Shown here: positions 43,802 through 54,651 of the stretch, piece by piece
Numbering within the stretch: position 1 is the stretch's first letter
Layout of the letters: each line of letters starts with the position of its first letter
DNA from: Epiperipatus broadwayi
Taxonomy: Eukaryota > Onychophora > Udeonychophora > Euonychophora > Peripatidae
NCBI GenBank assembly: GCA_028023455.1
Contig: JAQFVV010012398.1
Span: 4,362,682 to 4,426,681, forward strand
Length of the DNA: 64,000 nucleotides
Direction of reading: 5' to 3'
Position numbers and translations under genes: made by a program
The notes under the pieces: model-generated
Database searches by the model: none
Told to the model about the DNA's origin: nothing
What the model saw: the letters and a program-made list of their open reading frames with translations, nothing else

Positions 43802-44540
43802 GTTGTATGATTTAATTAATCTTTCCTGAAATATAATTGATTGACATGCTTTGAAGTTTATTGCTTCTGCTTTTTACTGGCCCTCCTCCAACAATCAGTA
43901 CCTGCCTTATAATATTACATTTTACACGAATCCCAAGCTTTATTTAATCCAAAGGTAGCTGTCTTATCCTAATAAATAAAAGCACATATCTCTAAGTATT
44001 CACTCTATAGGTCTCCATAAAAATAACTACACAGACTTATCCCAAGAAGTTTTTGAATGAATAACATATTATGCTTTAATTAATTACTTTGTTCTGTTTT
44101 CAATTCTAAATTATATTTTACAAAAATATTTCATTACTTTTTCTATAGTTGAAGCTAAATTTAAAAAAAAAAAATGTTTTTCAAATTTAATTTAATTAAT
44201 GTTCAGATTTTTAATTAACTTCGCAAATAGTAATAAAAAATGCATTTCTATAACAAATAAAATAAAACAAATTCTTCATGTGTATATTATGTAAACTCAA
44301 AAAACGCACACATAAAAAAAAATTAATAATGATTCAACTTTTAGATGATATATGATGTTTTGGGGAAAAGTTAATTACAATATTAAAATCAACTAAGAAA
44401 AATAATGGTCTACTGCTTAAAATATTGACTAAATGTAAACAGCAAGTATTGCCACATGAAGTCTATTGATTAAAACAAATATTATTAATTGATAGAAAAT
44501 GAATATAGAGAGTGCCAAAATCAAATGCAGAAAAAATTAA
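43802..44540. other. AT-rich intergenic sequence
   Basis: No gene or strong repeat recognised. Confidence 0.5.
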
Positions 44541-44547
44541 CTAATGG

Positions 44548-45112
44548 AATTACTAAATTTATGTAGAAGTTACTGAAAATCCCCAGCTAGCTGTATGTCA
44601 ACTAATACAACTTCATCAATAAATGAAAAAGTACAGAATAAGCTTGTATCATATATTAGCATTCAATTTATTTGTGTTAGAATGCAGAGCATGTATTCTA
44701 TATATTAACATAATTTCAGAATTGCTTATGATTGTCCTGAAATTACTTTCATATATAAAAATCATACTATTCTCCTGAAAGTTCATGATGATGACATTTT
44801 AGTTGTTTATATTGGAATGTTATGTATATACTAACCTGTGTGATATTACTAACAGTTGAATGTAATTGGAATATTTAAATAAATTTAAATTATTCTAAAG
44901 ACATTCCATACTTAATATTAGATGATGGAAATAGCCCAATATATAAACACAAATCATGCTCTGCATTATAATACATCAATAAACCGAATGCTTATATACA
45001 ATCCAAGCTAAAAGCACAGATGGGCTCATTCTATGCTTTTTCATTTACTGATAGAATTGTATTAGTTTACATAAAGCTTGCTGGGGATTTTCGATAACTT
45101 CCATATAAATTT
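44548..45112. repeat. Large foldback, ~150-bp diverged arms
   Basis: 44555-44710 (GAAAATCCCCAGC, CAACTAATACAA, AAATGAAAAAG, AATGCAGAGCATG) is the inverse of 44955-45105 (CATGCTCTGCATT, CTTTTTCATTTAC, TTGTATTAGTTTAC, GCTGGGGATTTTC). The loop is about 245 bases. No coding capacity. Confidence 0.75.
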
Positions 45113-46530
45113 CATTTACGTTTGCGCTATCACAATTAATATTTATATCGAATGGAATTTATATGATATTCTTAGTAATAATACTAGAGAGCTGCAGTTG
45201 TTTTATTAGAGGATTTTCTTATTATTTGTTTTACATTCAGTATTAACTTTTGAGATATGTATACAGAATGTAAATGATATCTATTTATTTTATATTTTTT
45301 CTTAAATTATTTATGTGCTGTATTAACATCTTTTTATAGGTAAAGTGTCAAATGGTTGATGTAAATCTTCTTAGATATAGGCTGCAAGCAACGAAAATTT
45401 ACTCTCATTTCCAGAAAGTTTATGTGTATGGACAGTGAATGCACTTTTTGCAAAACTGTACACAATGATGACAGAGAATTTACAAAGCTTCTTTCAGATA
45501 GTGGTACATATGTAGAAATATGAAACTGATATTAATTATTTTATTGGAAGATTGCTGATATTTTGGACAAATAGCATTCACATCATTAATGTCTAACTTT
45601 TCAGGTTTTTAAAACTGGAATAATCTCTAACTCTGCTCATAACCTGTCTCCATACTCTTCTGTACTTATTACACTAGAATTATCTTAACTTTGTAGTTTT
45701 TTTTTTTTAATCACGTTTATTTTTAAAATCATGTTTATTTCTTGAAACGACAAAACTACTTACATATAAGTATTTGCATATATTATATAGGAATGTAAGG
45801 ATATATATAGAAGTGTACATATATTTTATTTTTTCAAATGCTACATTCTACTAGGATGACATTAATATGATTTTTTTTTTTCAAAATTAAATTTTACACT
45901 TTTATCTATATTCTTTATATATCATATGAATCGAATATCAGGGATATTCTTCATCCACCTCAATCTTGGAATTCGTCCCAACTGCTCATCCTCCTATTAT
46001 TCTATACAGATTTAATTTTAACTTTGATGCCTTGATATCTGCCCTGATAATTTAAGTGTATTTATTTTTTACCATTTTTAAAACATTTTTCTGGTGATTA
46101 TGTCCGTATATTAATATAACAAATATAGTAAATGATACGAGTGATTATAGAAAACATATCTCGGGTGTGTTTCATGCATTAAGTAATCCTAGAAGAAGCG
46201 AAAAAAAAATTAATAAGGAAAAATAAAATATATTTTGAAGTATCAATGCATATTTAAATAATATATATGTAAGATGTGGATTTAAAAGTTTGACTTTAAA
46301 ATTCGAAGAATTTAAAACGTTACAGTATAAAATATTTTTTATTCAAAATGTGATTAAACTTTACTTATTTAATGAGTCGACTTTTATTTTCAAATAATTA
46401 TGTGTTACAAAAAGTCTAACTTGTTTTAATTTAATAACTGCTATTAAAAAAATACTTTTTATTTTAGTCTACTGACACTCATTACGATTTTATTATTCTT
46501 TTGTTTACTTAAATTTACTTATATATATAT
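45113..46530. other. AT-rich region; short Cys-containing frame at 45428
   Basis: A 31-codon frame (45428-45523) reads MDSECTFCKTVHNDDREFTK at its start. It is too short to judge and has no flanking splice sites I trust. Otherwise nothing identified. Confidence 0.25.
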
Positions 46531-46544
46531 ATATACGAAAGTGT

Positions 46545-46650
46545 TTCTGATTGGATGGATATCGTTATCGAAAGAACTTTATATAGAACGAATTAAAGTG
46601 TTAGTTGTTACATCAACAATTATCTTAATAAATTGAATCAAAGGTTAGTA
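46545..46650 (+). promoter_or_regulatory. Candidate promoter and first-exon donor
   Basis: An inverted CCAAT-like GATTGGA (46548-46554), a TATA-like TTTATATAGAAC (46579-46590) and, about 60 bases on, CAAAGGTTAGTAATT resembling a 5' splice site (near 46640) are spaced as in a TATA promoter with a short noncoding exon. In such AT-rich DNA, TATA motifs are common, so this is weak. Confidence 0.2.
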
Positions 46651-47514
46651 ATTCATTTTCTTAAGTTTACGTTTATTTAGATCTTTTCTTAATAACTAAT
46701 AACGAGATTAATAAAAGCACTGCAGGTACAAATCTTAATAACTGCAGATGTAGTTTACCATTGTACAGCGCTCAGAAGAAAATTTTTAATCACCTCCATC
46801 TTTAGAATTGCATCTTAAAACATAAGTTCCGCATAGTTGCTGACATCTGCCTTAATTAATTAACATTATTAACTTTTTTCCGTATACATATATATATAAC
46901 ACAAATTGACCTTGTTATATTTTTATTAAACTCTTATTCATAACAAATGTATCTTAGAACCTTCTAGACTATTTTTTCGAATACTTACAACTTATTGACA
47001 TATAAAAGCGTTAAATTTCCAAAAGCTTGCACATATATATGTATATTTATTATAAATCATGTTTCAGTCCGTCTACAAAATTAAGATTGTTATTGTCATT
47101 AATTATACTTAGAAAATTGACAATTACATTTGATTATAATTGGCCGTTGTCGTACTTGATTTAATGCAATGGTGAACTAAAAAACTAAAAGTTTCTGCAC
47201 TTCTTGAGGAAGATAAGTTAAAATTAAATTTCAGTTTGGTAAATCGAAAAAAATCATTATACTCATTCTATTATAACTATGCTAAAACATTAGTTGACTT
47301 GGGTTAACTTATATATATATCAATAATAATAGTACTCTGCATAAAATTAAATATTAATACTTGATCATTATTAAATAATAGTGTTCCTTAGATGTTTTAT
47401 TCTAGTATCTCATTATTAAGAATTATATCACAAACTGACATCTTTTATAAAGTTTAATTATTAGATTGCTCAGATATTTGAGTAGTAGAATTACATTCTG
47501 AAAAATAATATATA
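46651..47514. other. AT-rich intergenic sequence
   Basis: No gene or strong repeat recognised. Confidence 0.5.
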
Positions 47515-47517
47515 TAA

Positions 47518-47830
47518 TAAAGTAATCCAACTACAAAGTAGAAAAAAACTGAACCTCATTAGTTTGCTATTCTTGGGAAACATCAAAGATCTTAAGAATC
47601 TAGACTTGTTATAAATGAGGAATATTATCATTTCAAAAAGACATTTGAGACTCAAATAAATCATAAAAATCAAAAAGGCCTGAAATGATTTTATAAAATG
47701 ACAATATTCTTGCAATTTTCAATTGTTTTATAACAAATCTAGATTCTTAAGATCTCTCATATCTACCAAGAATAGCATATTGTCTGAGATTCAGTTTTTT
47801 TCTACTTTTTAGTCAGATTACTTTATTTTT
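47518..47830. repeat. Foldback element, ~95-bp arms
   Basis: 47525-47620 (GTAGAAAAAAACTGAA, TTGCTATTCTTGG, AGATCTTAAGAATCTAGA) is the inverse of 47715-47815 (TCTAGATTCTTAAGATCT, CCAAGAATAGCA, TTCAGTTTTTTTCTAC). The right arm recurs in direct orientation at 48450-48575. The 74-codon minus-strand frame here is a by-product. Confidence 0.7.
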
Positions 47831-47859
47831 CTATTTTTTAGTCCTATGAAATGACAATA

Positions 47860-48445
47860 TTCCTACTGTTGTGTCCTCCTACATTCTAGTCGATGCCTTT
47901 ATTTGCCTAACTCTCAGCAAAGGTCGGCGACATGAGGGTAGGGAAGGCATGACCACCTATTACTTGACTAAGGGCTGGGCAGGGCTGGTAGTTGTCATTG
48001 AGAACAGATATACTGTCAACTGTGCCAAATCTGTTGTGTTTGGTTAGGCTTGCAGGTTCATTTCCAAAACAGCAGATACAAAACGAACAACTATTCAGCA
48101 ATTAGAGTCGACTCTAGTTCAGATGTAGCAGTTTCCAGTCTGTAAGTGGAATTGTCTCACTGCGTGGACATCTTAATAATGACTAGATAAATATCTTTGC
48201 TGATGGCAGAAGATTTAATGGAGAGCATGTTCTGTCATTCAGGTTAACAGAAGTAATTGCTATCTGCCTTGCCTCCAAAAGGCTGACTATTTAAAGGCAG
48301 ATCCCCTACCTTACTGGAAACACGCGGATTCAGTACACGAACCCCAGTGAAGGTTTTAATCCCATGGGATAGCAACTGGGTGGTAGCCAATCAGGCAAGG
48401 AATCTGGAATAGTCTACTTCTGAAGGTAGGGTCAGATATGACATC
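47860..48445. mobile_element. GC-richer block between two copies of a foldback arm
   Basis: Markedly higher GC than its surroundings and bounded by direct copies of the same ~100-bp arm (47715-47815 and 48450-48575). It contains no domain-bearing frame; the 64-codon minus frame at 47907-48101 is unrecognised. The layout suggests an insertion, perhaps a noncoding transposon or SINE-like unit (there is a GGCTTGCAGGTTCATTTCC stretch near 48048 reminiscent of a B box). Confidence 0.4.
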
Positions 48446-48575
48446 TACAATTTCCAATTGTTTTATAATAAGTCTAGATTCTTATGATCTCTAATATTTT
48501 CCGAGTGTGGCAAATTAACCAAGATAGTTTTTTTTTTACTTTTTAATAGGATTCCTTTTTATTTTTCTACCTTAA

Positions 48576-49195
48576 AACACTATTTTTTTTTTAAAAAAAA
48601 TTTACACATTATTTTATTAAAACAAAAAAAAAAATTCAGCTGGAGCAAATTTCAAAAATCTGGACATACAGACAAAAACAGATATGGCAAGTCAATTAAA
48701 AACATATAAATACATTATTGATATAAGAGCATTATTGATATCTTTGCATAAATAAACTTTGAGTGATGTCTAGACAACCACATTTATCTAACAAAATTTA
48801 GATTATTATAAAACTTCCAATTAAAAATAATTAGATACTCATTTAATACTATTACCTAGCTGGAGAAGTAGAACACAGGCAATTTTCAGAGGATGAAAAA
48901 AAAAACCTATATATTTGAAGTTCTATAAATCCTAAAAAGTATTTTTAAAAAAATTATTGAAATTCATTATACAATTTTCTCTAGAAAATATTACACTACA
49001 ATAGATGCACACAATATTAATCTTCAAAATAGATTTTACATTCTCTGTTGACTAATGATACAATAAATGCTTTTATTGAAAAAACAAGTGACAGAAACTA
49101 TAATTTTATTTGAGTTTTGTTAATATTATAAATTGATATTCTATTTTATAAGATTTTTTTCCATCAATTCTAAGCCTGGCTTTGATGTAGAAGTG
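48576..49195. other. AT-rich intergenic sequence
   Basis: No gene or strong repeat recognised. Confidence 0.5.
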
Positions 49196-49204
49196 AAGAT
49201 GTTG

Positions 49205-49970
49205 AAAACAATATCAAATGATTATCACATGACTCCAACTTTCTGTTTCAGCAGCATACCCTTTTTCTTTTACCACAGCTATGCCATTTTATGTAAGCAT
49301 TAGTAACTAATAGATGCTAGATAATAATGCTTATAAATCCTTACTAGTGCTGTCCATCCTAATATCTCCAGATTAATTTTTAAGTTATAATTTTCTTCCA
49401 TCAGAAGCTTTGGATCTTAGACCAGTGCACCTGAACCTTAAAGATCTAAGACACTTTTTACTTTTAGTAACTATCATTGTTATCAATACAAATTGAAAAA
49501 CATATAAATGCATTTAATGTAAGTCAATTTGCCTATATAGTCATGGATCTGAAATCTGTTCAATATTTGTATATTTTGTTGTCCGTAGTTTTTTAATAAG
49601 TATATGCATTTTATACTATGGCCAGTATGGTATAAAAGTTACAAAATATCATATAACTTTATCTCTTGACTCCTGTTTATGCATTGTAGTTTCAATAGCA
49701 TACTCATTTTATTTCATTACAGCTATGCCATCTGAATGTAAACTTTAATAACTAATAGATTCTAGATGATAGTGCTTATCTAACACTATCAATCCTAATT
49801 CCAAACTAGTATCTAGCTTATGGTTTTCATCAGTGAGAAGCTTTGGAAAAAACAGTACATCTGGATTTTTAGCATCTAATGCATTTTCCCCACTAGCCTG
49901 AATCATTTACCAAAGTTTACATTAGGTAGCATAGCTGTAGTGAAATTAGAAGAGTATGTTGCTAATTTTA
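49205..49970 (-). mobile_element. Hammerhead family D tandem dimer (~433-bp period) with inverted scrap
   Basis: 49208-49640 and 49641-49870 share, in order, ATATCA, TGACTCC, TTTC..TAGCATAC, ACAGCTATGCCAT, TAACTAATAGAT.CTAGAT and AGAAGCTTTGG. 49895-49965 (AAAGTTTACATTAGG, TAGCATAGCTGTAGTGAAAT) is an inverted piece. The hammerhead-like sequence is on the minus strand in both units. No open frame. Confidence 0.6.
49801..49840 (-). ncRNA. Hammerhead-like motif D2 (GAAA changed)
   Basis: Minus strand: CTGATGA (49833-49827) followed by AAACCATAAGCTA and GATA instead of GAAA. Stem III-like ACTAGT is palindromic. The core change predicts no activity. The first unit (D1, near 49365-49410) is more decayed still. 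Confidence 0.4.
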
Positions 49971-50188
49971 TTGGGTTTTTTAATACTAAATCTGGTCACA
50001 CAAATAAAGGTGTCTGCAGTTGTTTAAAAACTAAACACACAATATAATATATAGAGACTGAACTGGTTTTAGATCTATATGACTATATAGGCAAGCTTGC
50101 TCAGATTGAAAACATTTATATGCTTTTTCTTAATTTGGGTATTGTTGCTGGAAATAGGGGGCATTAGATCCTAAAGGTTCAAGTCCAC
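49971..50188. other. Spacer between families D and A
   Basis: AT-rich; nothing identified beyond scraps of family D. Confidence 0.4.
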
Positions 50189-50340
50189 AATTATTAGATA
50201 ACTGAAACACAGGCTTATTATATATCTGTGTCTATATATGTAATATAGGGTATATGAGCACAGACTTTCATACGACCCACCATTCTCCACTCTATCTAAT
50301 AACACTGATACACTCAAGCACCTATATGCTGAAAAGATAA

Positions 50341-50399
50341 ATAATCACCAATATATGTATTTCATGCTAAACCAGCAATCATCAGTTGATCCAGATTAT
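50341..50399 (-). ncRNA. Hammerhead ribozyme A4
   Basis: Minus strand: distal stem I ATAATC (50399-50394) with GATTAT (50346-50341); proximal TCAA (50389-50386) with TTGG (50351-50348, one U-G pair); CTGATGA (50385-50379); stem II TGC/GCA with a U/U closing mismatch (50378-50364); GAA; stem III ATA/TAT; cleavage-site A at 50352. All invariant core bases are present. Confidence 0.75.
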
Positions 50400-50814
50400 C
50401 ATTTCCCACACACATATACTGTAAGTGTTCAGATATATATTAAGATAGACAATCTTTCATACTTTAATGGACAGGCTCCAATCTACTACACACTCCAACT
50501 CTTCAGCCGTCCATCCATTTGCTAATCTGATGATGGAATGCTCGAAGGCCACCCTGGAGGCCGAGATTCTTGTTATGCCCATGTTGACATAAGGTCAATC
50601 TGAACCCCACATGTACAGGACATAATCCATTAAATACATATGCAAGGATGGGCAGACATCTCTACAATGTAGTAACTGAAACATAGGCTTATTATATACC
50701 TGTGTCTATATATGCAATATAGGGTATATGAGCACAGACTTTCACACGACTCACCATTCTCCACTCTATATAATAACACTGATACACTCGAGCACATATA
50801 TGCTGAAAAGATAA

Positions 50815-50873
50815 ATAATCACCAATATAAGTATTTCATGCTAAACCAGCAATCATCAGTTGATCCAGATTAT
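50815..50873 (-). ncRNA. Hammerhead ribozyme A5
   Basis: Minus strand, 474 bp from A4 with the same structure: ATAATC (50873-50868) with GATTAT (50820-50815), TCAA with TTGG, CTGATGA (50859-50853), stem II TGC/GCA with a U/U closing mismatch, GAA, stem III ATA/TAT with loop CT. The core is intact. Confidence 0.75.
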
Positions 50874-51000
50874 TATCTCCCACACATATATACTATAATA
50901 TGTTGGAGTGTGTAGTAGATTGGAGCCTGCCCATTAAAGTATGAAGATTATCTATCTTAATATATATCTGAACACTTATAGTATATATGTGTGGGAGATG

Positions 51001-51059
51001 ATAATCGGGACCAACTGATGATTTCTGGTTTAGCATGAAATACGTATATTGGTGATTAT
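51001..51059 (+). ncRNA. Hammerhead ribozyme A6 (stem II weakened)
   Basis: Plus strand: ATAATC (51001-51006) with GATTAT (51054-51059); CCAA (51011-51014) with TTGG (51049-51052); CTGATGA (51015-51021); GAA (51037-51039); palindromic stem III ATACGTAT (51040-51047). Stem II is TTTC against GCAT, only one sure pair, so activity is doubtful. Confidence 0.65.
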
Positions 51060-51148
51060 TTATCTTTTCAGCATATATGTGCTTGAGTGTATCAGTGTTA
51101 TTAGATAGAGTGGAGAATGGTGGATCGTGTAAAATTATTAGATCTAAA

Positions 51149-51290
51149 ACTCCTCATTGATGACACCTATAAAATAGAAACTATTCTGGGAATATTGGAC
51201 AGCATTTTATAAGCACTACCATCACGAATCTATTAGTTACTAAATCTCACATTAAGTGGCATAGTTGTGATGAAAGAAAAATAAATTCAA
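51149..51290 (+). mobile_element. Family D fragment D4 with hammerhead-like core
   Basis: Plus strand: CTCCTCA then TTGATGA (51157-51163), a 13-base stem II region, GAAA (51177-51180), CTAT, then TTC and TGGGAATATTGGACAGC as in other D copies; it continues TCTATTAGTTACTAAAT and AAGTGGCATAGTTGTGATG. The first core base is T instead of C and stem II is poor, so it is probably inactive. Confidence 0.45.
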
Positions 51291-53035
51291 AAAGTAGCAG
51301 GTTTTGATTTTTATAAGTTGTTAATGCTTGTAATTTGCAAGATACAGACCATGACAATAATTTGAATAATAGATTATGAAAATAATTTGAATAATAATAT
51401 GCCATTTTAAATCAGTTCATCACTTAAGTTTGCAAATGTACTTTTATGTAGATGATATGGTTGGAAGTGCAAAAATATTTTTCAAAAAAGTTGATTTAAT
51501 TAGTAAAAAATTATTAATTGTTGCATAGGCTAATCAGTCATTTTAAAATCAATATTTAATTTAAGCTCATGAAAATGCTTCTATATAGATGATCTGGATA
51601 AAATTTGGGAAAACATTTGTGTATTGTGGAATGTCTGTAAACAATGGCTTATACAGTGACACTAGAATGAGAGAGGCTTTTATCAAAGTATTCTTTAATT
51701 GAAAATTATTATAGGTGCATTCACTTGAACAATTCGCTTTATTTCGAGAAATTTCATTTAGTATTTTGAATGATTTAATACTATATTTTAATTTTTATTG
51801 GGCACCTACTTCCAGTATTACTAGCATATGTAAAGATGATAAATCCTAAGTCAAACATTTGAACAGTTGACCTTATCTAGCAGAACTATGCTTTTTATAT
51901 GAACAATTTTTTCACAGGGCTATTAAATAACTTTTTCAAAAAAAAAAAAAAAGCTGAAGTAAACAATACTAAAAAAAACTTAACAATGATCAACCTGCCA
52001 CAGACAACATCATATATCTTGAATTTTTTTTATAAATTTCATACTGTTAAATTTTTATAATTACAAATTAAATTATTTTCCCTTTTTATAGATATTAAAT
52101 AATTACATTTTTTAAAAGTAAATAAAGACAGCAATCAAAAATACTGCATAGGGTCCCCTAATATCTATTTTCCATTTTAAAATGTTTTTTTTTCTATTCA
52201 CTATTAATAAAAGCACATCTAAAAGTTTAGTCTGGGATAGGATATAATAACAGTGCTATGGCATTTTATTTCCTACTGTCATTAATTAAGTATTATTTGA
52301 GTCATTAATCTTATTTTTAATTGAAAATTATAGGTTCTATTATTTAAATTATTATTTAACTGGTGACCTCACTCAGTTTCATTTTAGATAGAAAAAAGGT
52401 CAAATGCTTAAAAGTGAATACAAAATTAGTAGTATTGATATTTATTAATGAATGTCTTTTTTTTTTATAAGAAGAAGAAATATAATATTTTCAAATAAAA
52501 GTGCAATAAAGCAACACTATCTCTAACAGCTTATTTACTAGTTAGGAACTAGCTTATTAAATGACTTCTGAGCTTGTATGAAAAATTCTTAGCAGATGAA
52601 ACAAAAAACAACAACTAAATTCTATCCTATATTTAATCTAAACATTTTTTATTGATAATCACAATGATTACAAATATTATTATGCTTACAAATATTTTTA
52701 TTTTATTTTTTAAATTACATACTCTAATGCATGGCATATCCATAACTTTAATCATGCACCATCTCATACATATGTCATCTAAATACTACCAAAAGATAGT
52801 TGTGACTGTCTTTATATTAACACAACTCATGCTCATTAATGTTGAATGTTTAGATTAATACAATATTTTTTATTAAACTTGTTATACTAAAACTTTGAAA
52901 AACAACCATGCTTTATTCAGGATATTTATAGTAAATATTAAACCATTTTATTAGTATGTTGTGTTTTTTTATAATCAAGTATAATGGGGCACTACCAAGT
53001 TACATGGTTCAAAATGTGTAACTAATTATAGATGA
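51291..53035. other. AT-rich intergenic sequence
   Basis: No gene or strong repeat recognised. The 68-codon frame at 52652-52858 is Ile/His/Met-rich without a domain and is treated as chance. Confidence 0.5.
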
Positions 53036-53037
53036 TT

Positions 53038-53126
53038 AGTCAAGCATTGGTGATCGAGAGGTCAGCAACGGCTGCTTTACAAGCAGCTGTCCCAGGTTAG
53101 CAGGTTCACTTCCCAGCTGATGCTAT
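53038..53126 (+). repeat. tRNA-derived SINE fragment 2
   Basis: AGTCAAGCATTGGTGATC, AGAGGTCAGC (A-box-like), a perfect 5-bp anticodon-like stem GCTGC-TTTACAA-GCAGC, and AGCAGGTTCACTTCC (B-box-like GGTTCACTTCC). It shares its leader and A-box block with the minus-strand copy at 39899-39992. The acceptor stem does not close, so this is a SINE head rather than a tRNA gene. Confidence 0.65.
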
Positions 53127-54460
53127 GACACATGAGAAAAAAATTATAGATGCATTATAGAAATGAAAATGTTTTACATATTTTTGATGCAATTGCTTAA
53201 ATGTGATTATGAGTTTGTAAACCCAGACAGACTAAGAGATGGAAAGTACGGATTCAACACTTAATTTGAACTGATTAATGAAAAAGTTTTTGATTAATAT
53301 TCTCCCATGTTGTAGGTTAAACAGGAATCTTAGCCATGATAAGAGAACACATAAATTTTGGAATCTGGTTAGAATCATGGCAACAGGCATTGTTGTCCAT
53401 GGATGTCTAAAAAGATAGATTATTTTTTTAACTGCCAACAAGATATGTCAGGATATTCTAAAGCATGATCTGTAAAAAAGGATCTCTCAAAATTCAGTAG
53501 TGAAATAAATCATAGGGGCTGATTTGGCATGGAAGATTGTATTACTTAATGCTGCAATATGGATTTTGGCCTTTGTACAGATTGCAAAAGATTTAGAACA
53601 TATCAAATTATAGTTTCCTTCTCATAATGAAAAGTAGGCTATATAAAGTCATGAACTTACTAACAGCAATATTAAAAACTCACATCTATAGGTACAATAT
53701 GAAAATAGTACACCAAGTATAAAATTAAGTGTATAAATTTTTAGGAATAAGATAAAGCAGTTTAAGGCAAAAGATTTGTATCTTTGCATTAAATTTGTCC
53801 ACTATAAGACATTTTAAATAATGACATAATGAGATTTAGATAGGTTGATCAGGATGTCTAAAAAGAATGAAAGTTTTTTGTATAAAGAATGATAAAAAAA
53901 TATAATCTGTTATGATTTGCAAAGCTTTATTATGGATCCAGTCATTGTTTGAAATTGGTTTAATATATGCAAAATAATAGAATTTTCTGAATCCTCTGAA
54001 AATTATTATATCATCAATGAAGGATATGAAATGGACAATAATTCCAAGATTTGGGGGGGGGGGGAACCTGTGTTTTATTATATTTGTTTAAATAGTTAAG
54101 GCTTTACTTCATTAGCGTTTGAATTCAATAAATATATATATGTAGCCATGAATATGGGACTAAATTGTCCTGAAAGCACTTGGTGGCAACTTTATAATAT
54201 TTCTTATGTTTAACAGCTTCATTAACTGTGTGCAAAGCACACACATACACACACATATATATATATTAACTTATTTAAAAGTTCTTTTAATATTAAGGGT
54301 GGATGGGAAGTGAATGGATTTGTGGGTAATAGTTAATATTATATATATTGTATAGTTTTTGTAGTTCTTTACACTTGAGAAGTCTGCTTGTAGCAGTGAA
54401 ACCTTTGGTTGTGTTTTAATATTATTTTTATGCTGGTCTAGTTGAATTTTGGATTTGGGG
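53127..54460. other. AT-rich intergenic sequence; 12-base G run
   Basis: Contains a poly-G run of 12 at 54053-54064. The frame 53232-53441 (minus) has no domain. Nothing else recognised. Confidence 0.45.
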
Positions 54461-54462
54461 TA

Positions 54463-54651
54463 ATTTTAATTATATATATATATATTGTGACCTTCTGGTT
54501 TGGCACACACATATATATATATATATATGTGCCAAACCAGAAGGTCACAATATATATATATATAATTTTTTGGGGTAATTTTAATTATATATATATTGTG
54601 ACCTTCTGGTTTGGCACATATATATATATAGTGACCTTCTGGTTTGGCACC
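54463..54651. repeat. Four copies of a 20-bp motif in (AT)n, one inverted
   Basis: GTGACCTTCTGGTTTGGCAC occurs identically at 54487-54506, 54598-54617 and 54631-54650 (plus) and at 54529-54548 (minus), each bounded by TA repeats. The first and second copies form a perfect 20-bp stem. Both open frames here (54442-54690 plus, 54466-54678 minus) are translations of this repeat. Confidence 0.9.

Larger units (their letters stand above)
50189..51143. mobile_element. Hammerhead family A composite: direct units plus inverted unit, 11-bp TSD
   Basis: AATTATTAGAT flanks the block at 50189-50199 and 51133-51143. On the minus strand a complete unit (50200-~50672) is followed head-to-tail by a partial unit (50673-~50893); the two hammerheads are exactly 474 bp apart. 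From 50894 to 51130 a third copy runs on the plus strand. This is the same architecture as the family B composite. The complete unit includes a GC-richer part (50520-50620) with a GGCC/GGCC hairpin. No open frame of note. Confidence 0.85.

Noticed and set aside
50525-50560. CTGATGA followed by GAAGGCC on the plus strand, opposite the family A hammerheads
   Set aside because: No workable stem II between CTGATGA and GAA, and the base after GAA is G rather than A. The GGCC/GGCC hairpin explains the pairing better.
53038-53126. Functional tRNA gene
   Set aside because: The anticodon-arm-like hairpin is good, but the acceptor stem does not close and the variable region is irregular. A second copy with the same leader marks a SINE.
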